NCBI GenBank assembly: GCA_019454045.1
Contig: SKCR01018456.1
Span: 1-64,000 of the forward strand
DNA from: Zanthoxylum bungeanum
Taxonomy: Eukaryota > Streptophyta > Magnoliopsida > Sapindales > Rutaceae
Direction of reading: 5' to 3'
Length of the DNA stretch: 64,000 nt
The notes below the pieces were generated by a model. That model was not told the DNA's origin. It saw only the letters and a program-made list of their open reading frames with translations, and ran no database searches. Both the position numbers and the translations under genes were made by a program. This document shows, piece by piece, positions 22,521-35,485 of this stretch; positions within the stretch are counted from its first letter, which is position 1; each line of letters opens with the position of its first letter.

Positions 22521-23875
22521 GGCAACTAATTATAAAGAGCAAAACCATGAGTAGTGTTCCGATTACCAATAAATTTGAACCATATTAAATAAATAGACAC
22601 AAACATTCACGTGGTTCAGTATTTCACTTAAATTCACTTATAATTTTAATATCATAAAGAGTACAATGTATTATTTGTGTCATATGCGTCATCTCCTCAT
22701 ATTTGATAGGCACATTGCTCTAAAGATAATACAAAATCTAAATTATATCTCCTAGATCATCCTTATCTCATACGATTAAGATGATGTTACAAATTTTATA
22801 AACATCTCATTTATCTATTTATCTCGTTATCTCTTATTTGATTTATTATATAGATTCATATATTTCTTAAATATTGCCATGTGAACCTGATTTATTTTTG
22901 TACAAGAAGTAGTGATAATAATATTATTAATTATAATAATATATAGACAGCTAATTAAACAGATACGAACCGACCAGTATGAAATTATTTAATCAGAAAC
23001 AGCTGCATGCAATTTTCGTTTTGTGGTATGCACTCGGTGTTGCATTTGAAAGGCAGGAAATGGTCACCTCTCTGACTCTTGACATTGAGAATTACGTACG
23101 TCCACTAATGTTATTATTCCAAGCTTTTTTTAACACGTGATCCTAATGGGTCGGTCTGCCCCGCCACCTTTTCCATGGACGCGACGATAGTAGTTACATA
23201 ATAATTCATAAGCATGTCTTTGGTCGTAATATATAACGAATAATTATTGAAAGTAGAAAATATGTTATGTTGTGATAGCTCACTAATCGGTCGACTGGAT
23301 TCCACTTCTATTTGGCCACCTAACAAAATTTTGGAACTATTGAAAATTCCGGTTATTTTATGTACTACACTGACTTCATGGGTTCATACTTTCATCGCTC
23401 TCTCAGTATTTAAAACGTGAACAGAAGAAGAAATCGATAGTATTATCAGCTTTTTTTTTTTTTTTTTTTTTCTTGAATGTGATTATTGGAAAATATGTGT
23501 GTTTACCGCTGTTTTTTATTCTAAGGATAATATGAGAAATTAATCCCTCAAATCTCCTCCCCCCAATAATAAATTTGTTTGATTAGTAGGGAACCAAAGT
23601 AAACTTACAAACAAACAAGAAATGCAGAGTTTACGTGGTTTGGCGGATAGTGACATCAACCTACGTCTACGGGAGAAAAGATGAGTATTTTATTAATGCT
23701 CGGGGTCAAGACCAATCCGGGCTATAATGGAGAAATAAACCATCTCAGTGATAATACACATCGGGTTTTACACTAGCCCGGTACTGTAAGGTTTTGGGGT
23801 TAGCGTAGAAGCATTCATGTGACTGGAATTCTAAAATTTCTTCCAAAATCACTTTAAGGATCGTGGTTATACCGT
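22521..23875. other. Repeat-derived intergenic DNA, not classified
   Basis: Two stretches (near 22600 and 23625) share an ACGTGGTT-type motif. The second continues into CAACCTACGTCTACGGGAGA, of a kind often seen in plant retroelement remnants. A T21 run lies at 23451-23471. No gene or clear element ends. Confidence 0.35.
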
Positions 23876-25766
23876 TGTTGATGTAAACAATATAATATTA
23901 AATTAATCTCTATTAATTTTAACATGCATACAATAAAATTTATTTATCAATATAAATAATATTTACTAATAATAAAACATACCTTGATGTACTTATTATT
24001 TTTCTTGAGTCTTTTGAATATATTCCTCCTTGATTTTTCCTTTACAGTAGTAAACCAAGCGTTGCACCTCTAGTTGGCACACTAACACTCCTCTACGAAC
24101 AAATCGTTCATACTTTTGAGAACAAAGAAAACCCTTTTATTTTTAGGATGTTGAAGTCTTAGATTGAAGATTCATAAAATAAACTTTCTTGAAACAACTT
24201 TGGAACAACACAGGTAGATGCGACAACTTCAATTTGCATGTATAAATATATATATGTTGACGTGCAAGCTGCTGTTGCATATATATATATATATATTTGT
24301 TTTAATTATATCCCAATACAATAAGAACAATCCAAAATCTCTTCAAATTAAATTTGGTCTCTTAAAGACTATTTCCAAAATAAATCAGGATACTTAATTA
24401 AATTAGAAATCTTAATTAAAAATAAAGACTTCCCTATTTAATCTTAATTAGGACTCTAATTAATTTGGGTGCTAGCCCACTAAATTAAAGCTCAATAGAT
24501 TAAATACTATTTTGGCCCAATAATTAATTAACTATTAATTAATTAATTTACTTACTTAATTTTAATTAGTAATTAATTAAAATTACATTTAATAAAAATT
24601 TAATTTATTTAATATGAATATCAAATAACTATTTAAATAATTAAATCTAATTTTATATTTCGAATTTATTAATCAAATTAATATTTATAAATTATCCTGA
24701 TTATCCTAATCCAATTAGGAAACGTCAAAAATAATCATTTATTAACTTTTAATGAACATCATTGAATTTGTAACATAGACGAGAACTATATTGTGCGACC
24801 GCCCTAGGTTTATTATCGAGTAGCAGTTGAATATATTAACTCTTTAATATTTCATCTCTATGATATTCCACAGACCATGGGTAATCGCCTAGCAGTAAGC
24901 CATGGCCCATAGTCGATGAATGAAGTGGGAAAATATATGAACTTATTAGAATACATTTCGAACATGTCATCTTATTCATTCTGATATTTATGTTTCTTAT
25001 CGAGTCTGAGATCATGATAAGGTCAAATCCTTATACTCGACATATCTTTAAACTATATTTTGTGGATTTGATATCTCTAAGATATCGATTGCTTTGGCCA
25101 AAGACATATATCCACAACTTTGAGTTTCCTTGGAACATCTATAACTTTTATTATCAAATTTATCGGATCCCATCTTAAAGCATACGTGACTTCGTACGTC
25201 AATCGCTCAAGGCCATCTAGCATTTATTCAAAGGACGTGGATAGTCGAATGAGGATATACTAGTGAACCAAGAGTACTATCGCACAAGTCATCATATGAT
25301 CTCAGGTCATAGGATTTGACGATATTAATGTATTATTACGAAGATCAATGACCTTAGATAATATTTTGTGTGGTCGTGTTCGATATTTCATTCTACCAAT
25401 GAAACATCTATTGTCCGTGTCCTTATGATATGAGGTTCATCATCCATTCTATTAACATCATATGTCAATCTAGGCAACACACAATAATATTGGTCAAGTG
25501 ATATATCATTGTCTTGTATAACAATCACATTTTATCAAGAACTTAATTTAAGACATATATAAATATCGTTGAATCTCATAATCACAAATATCTTTTGGAT
25601 TAACGATATTCATCTGACATAATATCTTGGGACACACACATAAAATATGGATATAATAATGTGTAGTTAGCAAATACCTTTTATTAATTAAATAATAAAT
25701 TGTATTACAAACATTATGCCTTAAACCATTACATCCATAACTGATTTTAGGGTATACACTCTAACA
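23876..25766 (-). mobile_element. Ty1/copia LTR (3' LTR of a truncated - strand element)
   Basis: Bounded by TGTTG at 23876 and TAACA at 25766, the usual inverted TG...CA ends. Immediately to the right on the - strand is a polypurine tract (TGCAAGTGGGAGTT, 25767-25780), and beyond it the end of a copia pol gene. This fixes orientation and makes this the 3' LTR. The left boundary is less certain than the right one. Confidence 0.65.
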
Positions 25767-26048
25767 AACTCCCACTTGCACTAAAGCCAGTTGGTACGAT
25801 ACCCAATGCCCATCTTCTCAAGATGACGCTCCACTTGTTCTTGGCTTATTGGCTTTGTGATTAGGTCAACTACATTGTCTGCTGAATGTGTTTTCTGAAC
25901 GACTATCTATCAATCTCCAACATATTCTCTTAATTGTGATACTTTATTTGAATGTGTTTGGATTTCTGGTGCGACCTTAGTTCCCTGTCCTGTGTTATAG
26001 CCTATTATTGTCGTAGTTCAAATGAAACGCTCCTTCAATGGCTGGAAC

Positions 26049-26533
26049 TAGACCCGGCCGGCGGTTCGGTTCCAGTTCGGAACCGAACCGAACCGGCCGG
26101 TTTCCGGTTCCACAAGTGTGGAACCGAAACTAAATCGGTTAATTCCGGTTCGGTTCTGGTTCGGTTACGGTTCCCCTTTTGGTTTTTTTTTTTAATAATA
26201 AATTTTAAAAAATAGAAAAAAAAAATTCTATAATCGTAATGTTTTTTCAAACTATCACATGATTTTTATAGAATTCTTTTTTATAAAATTCTTTTAACAT
26301 ATAATCATTTTTATACCCAACTCTTGGCTAGTGTTTTCTTCATATAAGCGATGTGGGATATTTGTTACTTAGCTATTGTGTCTCACATCGCTTATATAAA
26401 GAAGTCAATAACCAAGAGTTGGTTATAAAAAGGACGTGGGCATTCATGTTTTAGTATTGCAATTTTAAACCTCATTATTATTAATAAAAAAAATTGAGAT
26501 TTACTTGTGGAACCTTACGGTTCCAAGTAAATA

Positions 26534-26564
<31 letters not shown>

Positions 26565-26727
26565 TTCTTACTTTCGGTTCCAACCGGAACCGCTGGAACC
26601 GTTCGGTTCCAGCGGTTCCAACCGGTTCGGTCAGGTGAGAACCCTAACCGAACCGGTTAGGTTCCGGAACCGGAACCGGTTGGAACCGAAACTGTCCGGT
26701 TCCGAACCGGAAACTTGGCCGGGTCTA
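26049..26727. mobile_element. hAT-type MITE of the GGTTCC family, 679 bp, with perfect 8-bp TSD
   Basis: The ends are inverted repeats (TAGACCCGGCC / GGCCGGGTCTA). Dense GGTTCCG arrays lie inside both ends. The target duplication GCTGGAAC is perfect (26041-26048 and 26728-26735). The core includes a long foldback (26311-26430) and an AT microsatellite near 26530-26553. No transposase, so it is non-autonomous. Confidence 0.92.
26311..26430. repeat. Foldback inside the MITE with inverted USE-like motifs
   Basis: Left arm about 26311-26360 and right arm about 26378-26430 are inverted copies (CCAACTCTTGG, CTTCATATAAGCGATGTGGG against CTCACATCGCTTATATAAAG and CCAAGAGTTGG) with a ~17-base loop. 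The - strand carries ATCCCACATCG, an exact match to the plant snRNA upstream sequence element RTCCCACATCG. The + strand carries GTCTCACATCG, one mismatch. Confidence 0.7.
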
Positions 26728-26761
26728 GCTGGAACCAAACCTATCTCTGTAAAGAACTTCT

Positions 26762-29389
26762 TATAACATCCCTCTCCAAGAGATGCTACTGGCAGGAAGT
26801 AGGTGTCATCTTATCCCCTGAGCCACTGACCATCTAACTATAATCAATTCTGTTAAACTCATCACAAACATAAATTCATGCATAGGGTCTATTGCCTAAC
26901 TCAATAATCTTGGAAATGCATTTCAAATACTCATACTATGTACTCAATAGTAGATTACATTACAACTCTGATATTAGACACACTAGCGTGTTCAATGACT
27001 GATATTATACAATATATGTCATGTAACTTTTACTTGACACTGACTATGCTGAATTTATGTACTCAACCTGGTGGACCAAACACCTTATTGACTGCCATCA
27101 GTATCCACCCTCTCGAGCTCGCTCTCTAAGTATACCTGCAAGACATAGAAACTGGGTGTGGGGGGTTAGATCGTTTGACCGACCTAGTGAGTGGATAGTT
27201 TAAAACGGAACTGGAAAAATTTATGAAAATCCATGGTTCTAAAATCAAAATCGGATTAAGAAAGCTGTCTTTTCTGAAATCTCTTTTCTTATTTGAAAAT
27301 ACATCTATTTCTGTAAAACTTTTCTGAAAACTCTTTTTTGTCTTTAAAACTCTGAGCTTTTCTGTAAAACTGAATTCTCGTGAAAATCATTTCATAAAAT
27401 TTATCATTTCTGAAAATCATATCTCTGGAAATTAGTTTCTGAAAATTCTGTCTCCGAAATATGTGGAGAAATCTGGCCCATGTGGGCGTTACGTCTCGAT
27501 GTCCCCCCATATGCAAAATCTGGTGGTCTTGAGGTATTACGTCTCGGCGTCCACCAAGCCACAAATCTTGATCCGGGGGTGCGGATCTATACTACACTCC
27601 TGACTCTGAATCTGAGATCTAGAGGCATCTGTCATCTCTAGTCCTGAACTGCGTGTGCATACGATATCTGTGTCCATCAATTCCATATCTGTCGATTCCA
27701 TATCTGTGTCAAGTTATATATGAGGTGGATTTTTTCCATCATGCCTCCAAAAAATTATAAAGTCGTGCTTTTAAAAATCATCACTTTCTAAAATATTTCT
27801 CAAAACATTCTTATTCATAAAACAACTGGAAATAAACTTGGCTAACGCCCAATGTGCGAAAAAATAAGTCTTTTATTTAAAGCATTTAAGTAAAAATCAA
27901 TTTTTGAAAAAGGTCTACTCACAGTGCTATGGCAAGTCAGGGGCGGGACACAGCGTAAGTGACCTTCGATTACCTTGACGTCTATTTAGAATCAAAACAG
28001 TCGTTAATTTTCTTTCTTATAACTCAAAATATTTGCATATGACATGAAATTATATGTAATACATGAATACTAAGTCTAATTAAACATTGAAAATATCTAT
28101 GGTATCTATGAATTTTACGGGCTTAGATTTGAAATTGTACAAGTACGGTACCAGAAACTTATATTTTACTAATTGCTAGAAAAATTCACTGTTTGACATC
28201 TAACTTTGAAAATTCAATGTGATTAATTGAGAATGAATCTGAAGTTGAAATTTCATTGGAACGGTCCTTAATGTATCTAGTTTAGGATGATTTTTACGGT
28301 TCTCAATTATGATATCAGGAACTCATGTTATGGACTGAAGTTCAGGGGTTGTGTAACTAAATAATTGGGCACATGGGCAGCAGATCGCCCGACTTCAAAG
28401 ATTCGTTTCGGCTTCATCTAAAGTCTAAAAATTATGAATTTTGGATATGTTACTCCTTTATGTGTCTAGTTTATTCATAATTTTACAGATTTTAATTTCA
28501 ACTTTCATAACTCAAGTTATAAATAAATCAATACAGGCTGTTCAGAATAGACAGAAACTAATAAAACTGCAAGGCAACCAATTTGTAAAATTCAGCATAA
28601 AATCATCTGTTATCTAAAAATTCTGATTTTTGGATATATTGAATTATAATGTATCTAGTTCATGTAAAAATTTGCGGTGAGGCAAATTGAGGTCTAGAAG
28701 TTATGCATTAACCGAAATAATAAGAACTATGTAGAATGCACTATAGCCAACCACTCTCTGCCTAAGGTCCCCACTTACTATCATATTTCGTTTATTCAAC
28801 TCAGTCATTTCTATCATGCCTTTCCATACTTCAATTGCACTTTATCATTGAAAAACTCAAATTAAAATCAGACCTCAGCATAACCGAATTATCATCAAAC
28901 ACCTAACATGTATTCTATCACCACAATAACACCTCCTCATGCATGAAACATAACTGAAATTAATTTCCCCCTAACTGCCGAATCATCAAGAACAAGTAGA
29001 CTAATATTTAAAATAATCTAATTCACAATCTCATTACCAACATTATTTCCAACACAATAAACACATATTATCATGCACATAACTTGATTAATTACTTAAT
29101 TTTATTATGATCGTCAACTCATCGAACACTTGGCTTGCATTACCTATACTTTTTACCTATGGATATCTACACTTCATTTACGCTACAACCCCAATTCAAC
29201 ATAACTCAACACTCATCAAATTAATAAAAACATCCCCTACCTCTCTCAACCGAAACAACAAGAATAAACAAACTCATATTATTTCCAACGTTAACCCCTA
29301 TTAATTTTATACCGAGCACAATAACATCATAAATCATCTTTTATTAGCTTACTACGATTACTAATCTAGACACAACCCAATATAAAAAC
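26762..29389 (-). mobile_element. Diverged long-LTR relic related to the 35879 LTR family (copy R2)
   Basis: It starts TATAACATCC (family start TGTAACATCC) and keeps the landmark order of the young LTRs: CTGAGCCACTGACC, CACCCTCTCGAGC, the TTAGATCG...CCTAGTGAGTGGA block, a hairpin segment (27479-27556), GTCTACTCACAG and the TTTTTACGG...CTCA block. Interrupted at 29390 by the next element after about 2.6 kb. It was itself inserted into the copia relic. Non-coding. Confidence 0.65.
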
Positions 29390-32105
29390 GGTTGGGGGTT
29401 TTAAGGGGGAATATCGGTAACGCAGCGGAATAGTGGAAAATCAAAATTTTCCGATTTCAAAATTTTTCTCGGATCAATTAAATAAACTTATTTATTTAAT
29501 TATCCAATTATCAAATTCTGAAAAATTACACAAGAGATCAAATTTCTTAGTAATTACCAAATTACCCCAAAACTTTGTAAATTTGTTATTTTACCCCAAA
29601 AATTATCAAATATAATTTTGGATGATTCTAAATCATTTCTAAAATATTTTTCAACGCATCTAATGCATCAAAATCAGATTTCACACAAATCCCCAATTTT
29701 TGAGTAATTGCCGTGAGCACCCCAAATTTTCAAGTAATTACATTTTAGTCCCTTTTGTTCAAAACATGCCAAGATCAAATCCAATCAACCCAAAAATTTA
29801 CATGCATCATATTCATACCATAATACATGACATATATGAAAAGCCCCAAATTTGGAGTGGGTTAAGAACCCTAATTTTTCAATTTCATCAAATTGTCCAA
29901 TTTCACCAAATTTACAAAATCCAACACTTTAATCCATTAAATACTTTACCAAACAAGACTCACCACTTTGAAATAACTATAGAACAATTCTAGGTCACCA
30001 ATGAGTGGCTTACTGACTCTAGAATGACAACTTTGATTTTCAAAGAATCAAAAGTAAGCTTTAAAACAAGTTTAAGCTCACTTACATGCATCAATCTTTC
30101 ACACAAGTTCTCAACCAAATAAACACAAACTATAATATAAGAAAGAACATCAAAGCGACACAAAATGATGCCAAGCATGTTAGAAATAATTTCCATGTTG
30201 AAAGCTTTAAAGAAAGACTTACAAAATCCAAGTTTTCAAGCCTTTTCTCATTTGGCCTTCAATCTTTTCTCTCAACTTTCTTTTATGTTTATTTTGTGTA
30301 TTTGAACTTATTAAACCCTAAAAATGAAACAAAACAATATATACCTCCTCTAAAATGAGCCTTGGCCGAAATTTAGGGAGAAATAAATAAAATATCTAGA
30401 TATTTTACTTTTGTTTTATTTAAAGGTTTATCAACTTGTTTTGCTTTTATCATTACACTTTAATGATTCCAAACAAGTCAACAATGGCAACTTAAAAAAT
30501 ATAACACTTATGTTTAATAAGGTCTAGGGCCGAAAATTACATTTAGTAAAGGAAAAAAATATTTTCATTTTCCAAACAATTTAAACAAATATCTTAGGAA
30601 GTCAAAACCATTTTGACAACATTTTCCTTTACTTTAAAGTAAAAAATTTACACTTATAATGATTTCCTAACTTTATCATTTCATAAGATATTTATATTTT
30701 AATTATATTAATTATTTAACAATTAATTAATTAATTAATTAAATACAAAATCTCAAATATATGTATTATATTTACTTTAAATATCTCAAATACATATATA
30801 AATGATATATGTCAAATACATTTATTTGACAATTTATTAATGTGTATTTAATAATATCATATATTAAATACAAATACACATTAATTAGGAAATGACGGTT
30901 CAGCCCGTTTGCATGTATTTTTCGTTTAACAGTTAAACGATTTATAAATAATCACCATTATTCATAAAAGTTGACATAGTGCTCTACGAATATATTTCAT
31001 TAGTGAGACTCTCTAGATTCAAGTATATCCGTCATAAAATCCAATTTCGTGTCTATAATTTACCCACCCGTAAATTATGACGACCATAGATAAACTAGCT
31101 GAATCATACAAGTCGAGGTCATTGCATACGTATAATCCGTCCGTCACAGGTATCCGGATAATCCCAGAGATATAGATGTAAACGTCAAATCTCTATAGGT
31201 ATTATCCCGTCGACGTATCTATTAGCAATCTCTAAATAACATTTAGACCTTACTTCCGAAGTATACTGTGGCCATAGATTTAACAGATTGCTAATCACAT
31301 ATGGACTACCTATGCTTTGTACACAGAACTGATGGATCCTATCTTGACACACCCATGATATCCTGAGGATCGGTCCACACCCAACGAACAGGCGGAGGTC
31401 CGATCTAAATAGATCGGTGACGTGACTGCCATCTAAGTGTGGAGGATGTCTCATACATCCACAGTGGTATCTCAAGTCGAATGACCACTATACTACTCAA
31501 CCCGAGAATATTCTTATTGACGTTGGTGTACCATCCGTTAAGAATCTTGGGTGAGTCGTTTAGTGTTTATCCACTATAAACACCTACACGTCTATATGAG
31601 TCTCCCTAGACTCATGGTTCATTGGGATAAACCATCAGACCAAGTCTCGATATACGACATGTACTGGTCTCAGCTGATTTGACTAACCGACCCGTGTTAG
31701 TAAATCTTGACCATGAATAATGTTTGATAATATACGTTTAGCAGTGTCACTTCCCAATGTCAATTACAAACTAGTTTTGTAACTGTGTACTGCATTATAT
31801 ATTATCGGGCCTTTGCCTAATATATACATATCACTAAACCATATTTAGTTTCAATCTAATCGTAATCAGATCGAATACGTATATAAAAACAAGAGGTGCA
31901 ACCAATAAGCAATGTTTAAAAATACGGTGCGGCGCCTCGAGGCGGCCGCCATTGAGGCGCGAGCCTCAATGCGGAAATAGGGAAAATAATAAAAAATACA
32001 TTAATTTCTTCATAATTCATAGTATGTTAAAAAAACTATTAATAAGTAATCCAAATTACATTACTTTCTTCATAATACATAGTTTGTTCAAAAAATTATT
32101 GATAA

Positions 32106-34629
32106 CTAATCCTTAAACAAGCTATCATTGGTGTCTAGCGGCATGAAACTTGGGTCAAAATCTCTGTCATCATCAGATGGGTCATCATCGAAAGAACCCC
32201 CTTCACTTGTAGTGTCTTCATCCACTAATTGTGGAGCTTTCCCTTTCCCTAACAAATAACATAAAGTCGTATATTTTTAAATTTGATTACATAAGTTGCA
32301 TTATTTGTACAAGATTTACTTACTTTGGTCTCTGCTCCTTTTTTGCAGGTGCTCTACTGTCACTCGGTTGTTCAATAGAAGTATTCTCCACAAAGCTTTC
32401 TCCAGCCACCCACTCATCATCAGAAGGCAACTCATCCTCAATCAAAAGATCATCAACCGATTGAAATGAATGTTTTTTCATGTATTTTTGCTTCAATCGC
32501 CTATTGTACATTATGTATACTAATGAGTTCAATTTCTCGGTGGATAATCTATTTCTCTTCTTTGTATGAATCTACAATTTATTTATTCAAATTATCAGAA
32601 GTTGAATAAAGTAAGTATTCACAAAACACTAGTTATTATTAGATCATACCATATTAAATGCACTCCAATTGCGTTCACACCCCGAGGATGAGCATGTTAG
32701 ACTTAAAATCTTTATTGCTAAAGATTGCAGTTGAGGAGCTTCACCGCCGAATGCTCTCCACCAGTCAGCTACAATAAGATTGAATATACACTTTCAAAAT
32801 TCATATAATATCTTATAGTTAATAATTACACAAAAGTGATAATTCACATACCAGGACTACGATTGAAGACGGTTTGTTTGGCCATACTGGTGCCAAATAA
32901 TCCTTGCTTATTTAGAAAGGCATCTGATTGTATATCTGCCGCACATTGATCATCGGGATTGGGCAACAGTTTCTCCAAGCATATAAGATACCCACGCCTA
33001 ATCTCCGGATGCTGGGAAGGAGGAGTGCTTGCATACTGGATATGAGGATTCAAAAAATAAGCAGCTCCATGCAATTGACGGTGCAACTGAGACTCCCACC
33101 TATCATCAATTATTTTCCATATCTCCTTGTATGCACCAGCCTCATTTCCCAAATTTTTTGCTATCTCCTCTTTTGCCCTATCCATGGCACCATATATAAA
33201 TCCCATACAAGGATATTTTTCGCCATCTGTCATCCGCAACACATGAACTAAAGGTTTGGTTGTTTTCAATGCATAAGCAACACAAGTCCAAAACCTATCA
33301 TTAAAAATTACTTTTTTTGCATCTTTCCCTTCAGACTTCTTGGAGAAAGTAAGTTCATTCCACTCTTTTGAAGTAAACATTTGCTCCAAGGATTCCTTCA
33401 AACCATACATGCTTTCTAATGTTAAGAAAGCGGTTGCAAACCTTGTCGGTGCGGGGCGAACTAAATCCTTCTTTGCGAAACTTCTCATCAAAGCCAACAC
33501 CGCTCCATGATTATAAATGAAATTACTAACCTGTTAAATGAAATTAACAATCATGAATTAATGATGTCAAATAAGAAGATATTTAATAAAGTATGTTGCG
33601 GTAGCTTTCTAATATTTTTACCTTTTTTGCTTTTAACAATGCATTTTTATGTTGAGGTAGCTTCCCAATATCTTCAAGGATTAAATCAATACAATGCGCC
33701 GCACACGGCGTCCACCACAATCGTTTCCTCTTTTGCATTAAAAGTTCACCTGCTTTCTTATAATTTGATGCATTATCTGTAATGACTTGAATGACATTAT
33801 CTTCGCCTACTTCTTCAATAACATCATCAAGCATGTTGAACAATAAATTTGCATCCTTCACCACATCGCTAACATCCACAGATTTCAGAAAAATTGTTCC
33901 AAAAGGATTGTTCACAAGGAAGTTTATCAATTGTCTTCCTCTCATATCCTTCCACCCATCTGACATAATGCTAACCCCTTTGGCTCCATGTTTTCTTTAC
34001 TTCATCAACAACTTCTCTAGTATTGTCTAACTCCTTTTTTAGTATAGTTGTTGATAACTCATATGCTGTCGGCGGTTTTAGTCCACGGCCAAAATTTCCA
34101 ATTGATCGCACCATATTAACAAATGATGGACTATTAGCAACATTAAAGGCAATGCCATTCTCATAAAAAAACCTACCAATATCTTGTATCGTCTGATTAC
34201 GAAGATCTTGAACACTTCCTTGTGAGGGTTGTACCGCATTGTCCGCCAATTCTCCCTCTTCAAGATGAACCACAAATCTATCCATTGGCCCTCTAATTGT
34301 TCTCTGCGATATACTATTTGAACTACCAAAAGAAGTGCGGTGCAGGGTTGCACCTTCATCAATCTGTTCTTCTCGATAAAGTTGTGCAACCTTTTTTGTA
34401 TCTTGTTTTTTTTCATATATTCTTTCATCTCAGATTGCACTTCTGGAGGAACCATCGAACATGACGCAACATTACCCCTTATACCCGCAAGATGTTCTTT
34501 CATTCTGTATACACCCCATTTGATTGTCCTTGTGCAAAAATGACATTCAATATACTTATATGAACCTTTTCCATCGTCCACAGTAACTTCATGCCCGTAC
34601 TTCCAGGCCGGATCTGTTCGATTCGACAT
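32106..34629 (-). pseudogene. hAT transposase (BED zinc finger, DUF659, hAT dimerisation domain), frameshifted
   Basis: A BED-type zinc finger at the start (CHFC...KEHLAG) is followed by a DUF659-like catalytic region (SDGWKDMRGRQLINF, VITDNASNYKKAG, WTPCAAHCIDL) and the hAT C-terminal dimerisation motif (CERNWSAFN then HTKKRNRL). Proposed exons on the - strand: 34629-33622, 33530-32852, 32768-32650, 32571-32324 and 32248-32106, with GT-AG junctions that keep the protein family in register. The first exon is broken by a one-base change in an A run near 34406-34413 and by a second shift near 33990. It is a recent but probably inactive copy unless these are sequencing errors. Confidence 0.85.
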
Positions 34630-34644
34630 TTTACTGAAAAACCA

Positions 34645-34960
34645 TAAACAGAAACATTGAGCAACATTTCAATTCAGCAAACTTGAGCAACATTTCAATT
34701 CAGCAACATTTCAATTCAGCACATAAACAAGTCAATTCTTACACTTCAATTCAGCAACATTTCAGCAGGTTACATCCAACCAAGTCAATTTATAAACTAT
34801 TCAATCTTACACTTACAATATACCAATTCACTTCAATTCAGCAACATTTCAGCAGGTTTTACATCCAACCAAGTCAATTCTTACAATCAATTCTTACACT
34901 TACAGTATAGTATATATACAATTCTTACTTACAGTATAACAATTCAACATTTCAGCAGGT
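34645..34960. repeat. Degenerate short tandem repeat in the hAT element 5' region
   Basis: Words such as CAATTCAGCAACATTTCA, AGCAGGTTT-ACATCCAACCAA and TTCTTACA recur several times upstream of the transposase start. Confidence 0.6.
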
Positions 34961-35084
34961 TTTTTTTTCATTTTGCAGGAAGTATGATATGCTTCTATTA
35001 TATGCTTCATTGCTTATACGTGATATTATCCAAAGCACAGATAAAAAAAAAAATCAAATGAGCAACAATCAAAAAACATCAAAT

Positions 35085-35405
35085 GCCGAGAGAGTGAAGA
35101 ACCCTAAGTGGCGAGAGATTGAACACAAAGCAAAAAAGAACCCTAAATTCGAATCAGAAGCTATTGTTACCTCAAATCAGAACCTTCGCCGAGAGTGTGA
35201 GGGATTCCGAGAGAGAAGAACCCTAAATTCGAGAGAGATGAGAAGCTAATCTGCCGAGAGAGAGGAGAAGAAAATTGGAACCTAAATTCGAGAGAGAAGA
35301 GAAGCTAATCTGCCGATCTGGGTGAAGAAAATGGACCCTAAATTCGAGAGAGAGGAGAAGCTAATCTGCGAGAGAGAGGAGAAGAAAATTGGAACCCTAA
35401 ATTCG
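35085..35405. repeat. Purine-rich tandem repeats in the hAT element
   Basis: Units built from CGAGAGAGAGGAGAAG, CTAATCTGC and AACCCTAAATTCGAGAG recur about three to four times. They form a subterminal repeat block between the transposase leader and the GC-rich terminus. Confidence 0.65.
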
Positions 35406-35437
35406 ATTTTGGGTTTTTATTTTTTTTTTCTTTTGAG

Positions 35438-35485
35438 ACTTGAAACGACGACGTTTTGGAAGCCCAAAACGTCGTCGTTTCAAGT
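35438..35485. repeat. Perfect 22-bp hairpin in the hAT subterminal region
   Basis: Arms 35438-35459 and 35464-35485 are perfectly complementary (ACTTGAAACGACGACG... against ...CGTCGTCGTTTCAAGT) with a 4-base spacer. Confidence 0.9.

Larger units (their letters stand above)
25767..26761 (-). pseudogene. Ty1/copia RNase H C-terminal fragment, split by a MITE
   Basis: On the - strand the sequence before the polypurine tract encodes the conserved end of copia RNase H (SADNVVDLITKPIS, then VERHLEKMGIGYRTNWL). Upstream pieces (HLNYDNN-type) are broken by stops. A hAT MITE (26049-26727) sits inside it. The copy resumes for ~30 bp to its right before being cut at 26762 by another LTR. The rest of the element is missing. 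Confidence 0.75.

Noticed and set aside
29700..30358. Pairs of short frames matching 56957-57594
   Set aside because: These are the two LTRs of the older LARD-like element; frames differ by stops between copies and match nothing known.
31026..31909. Sequence after the shared LTR part as the element interior
   Set aside because: No polypurine tract at 31026 and a better LTR boundary at 35764 past the hAT insertion; see the corresponding finding.
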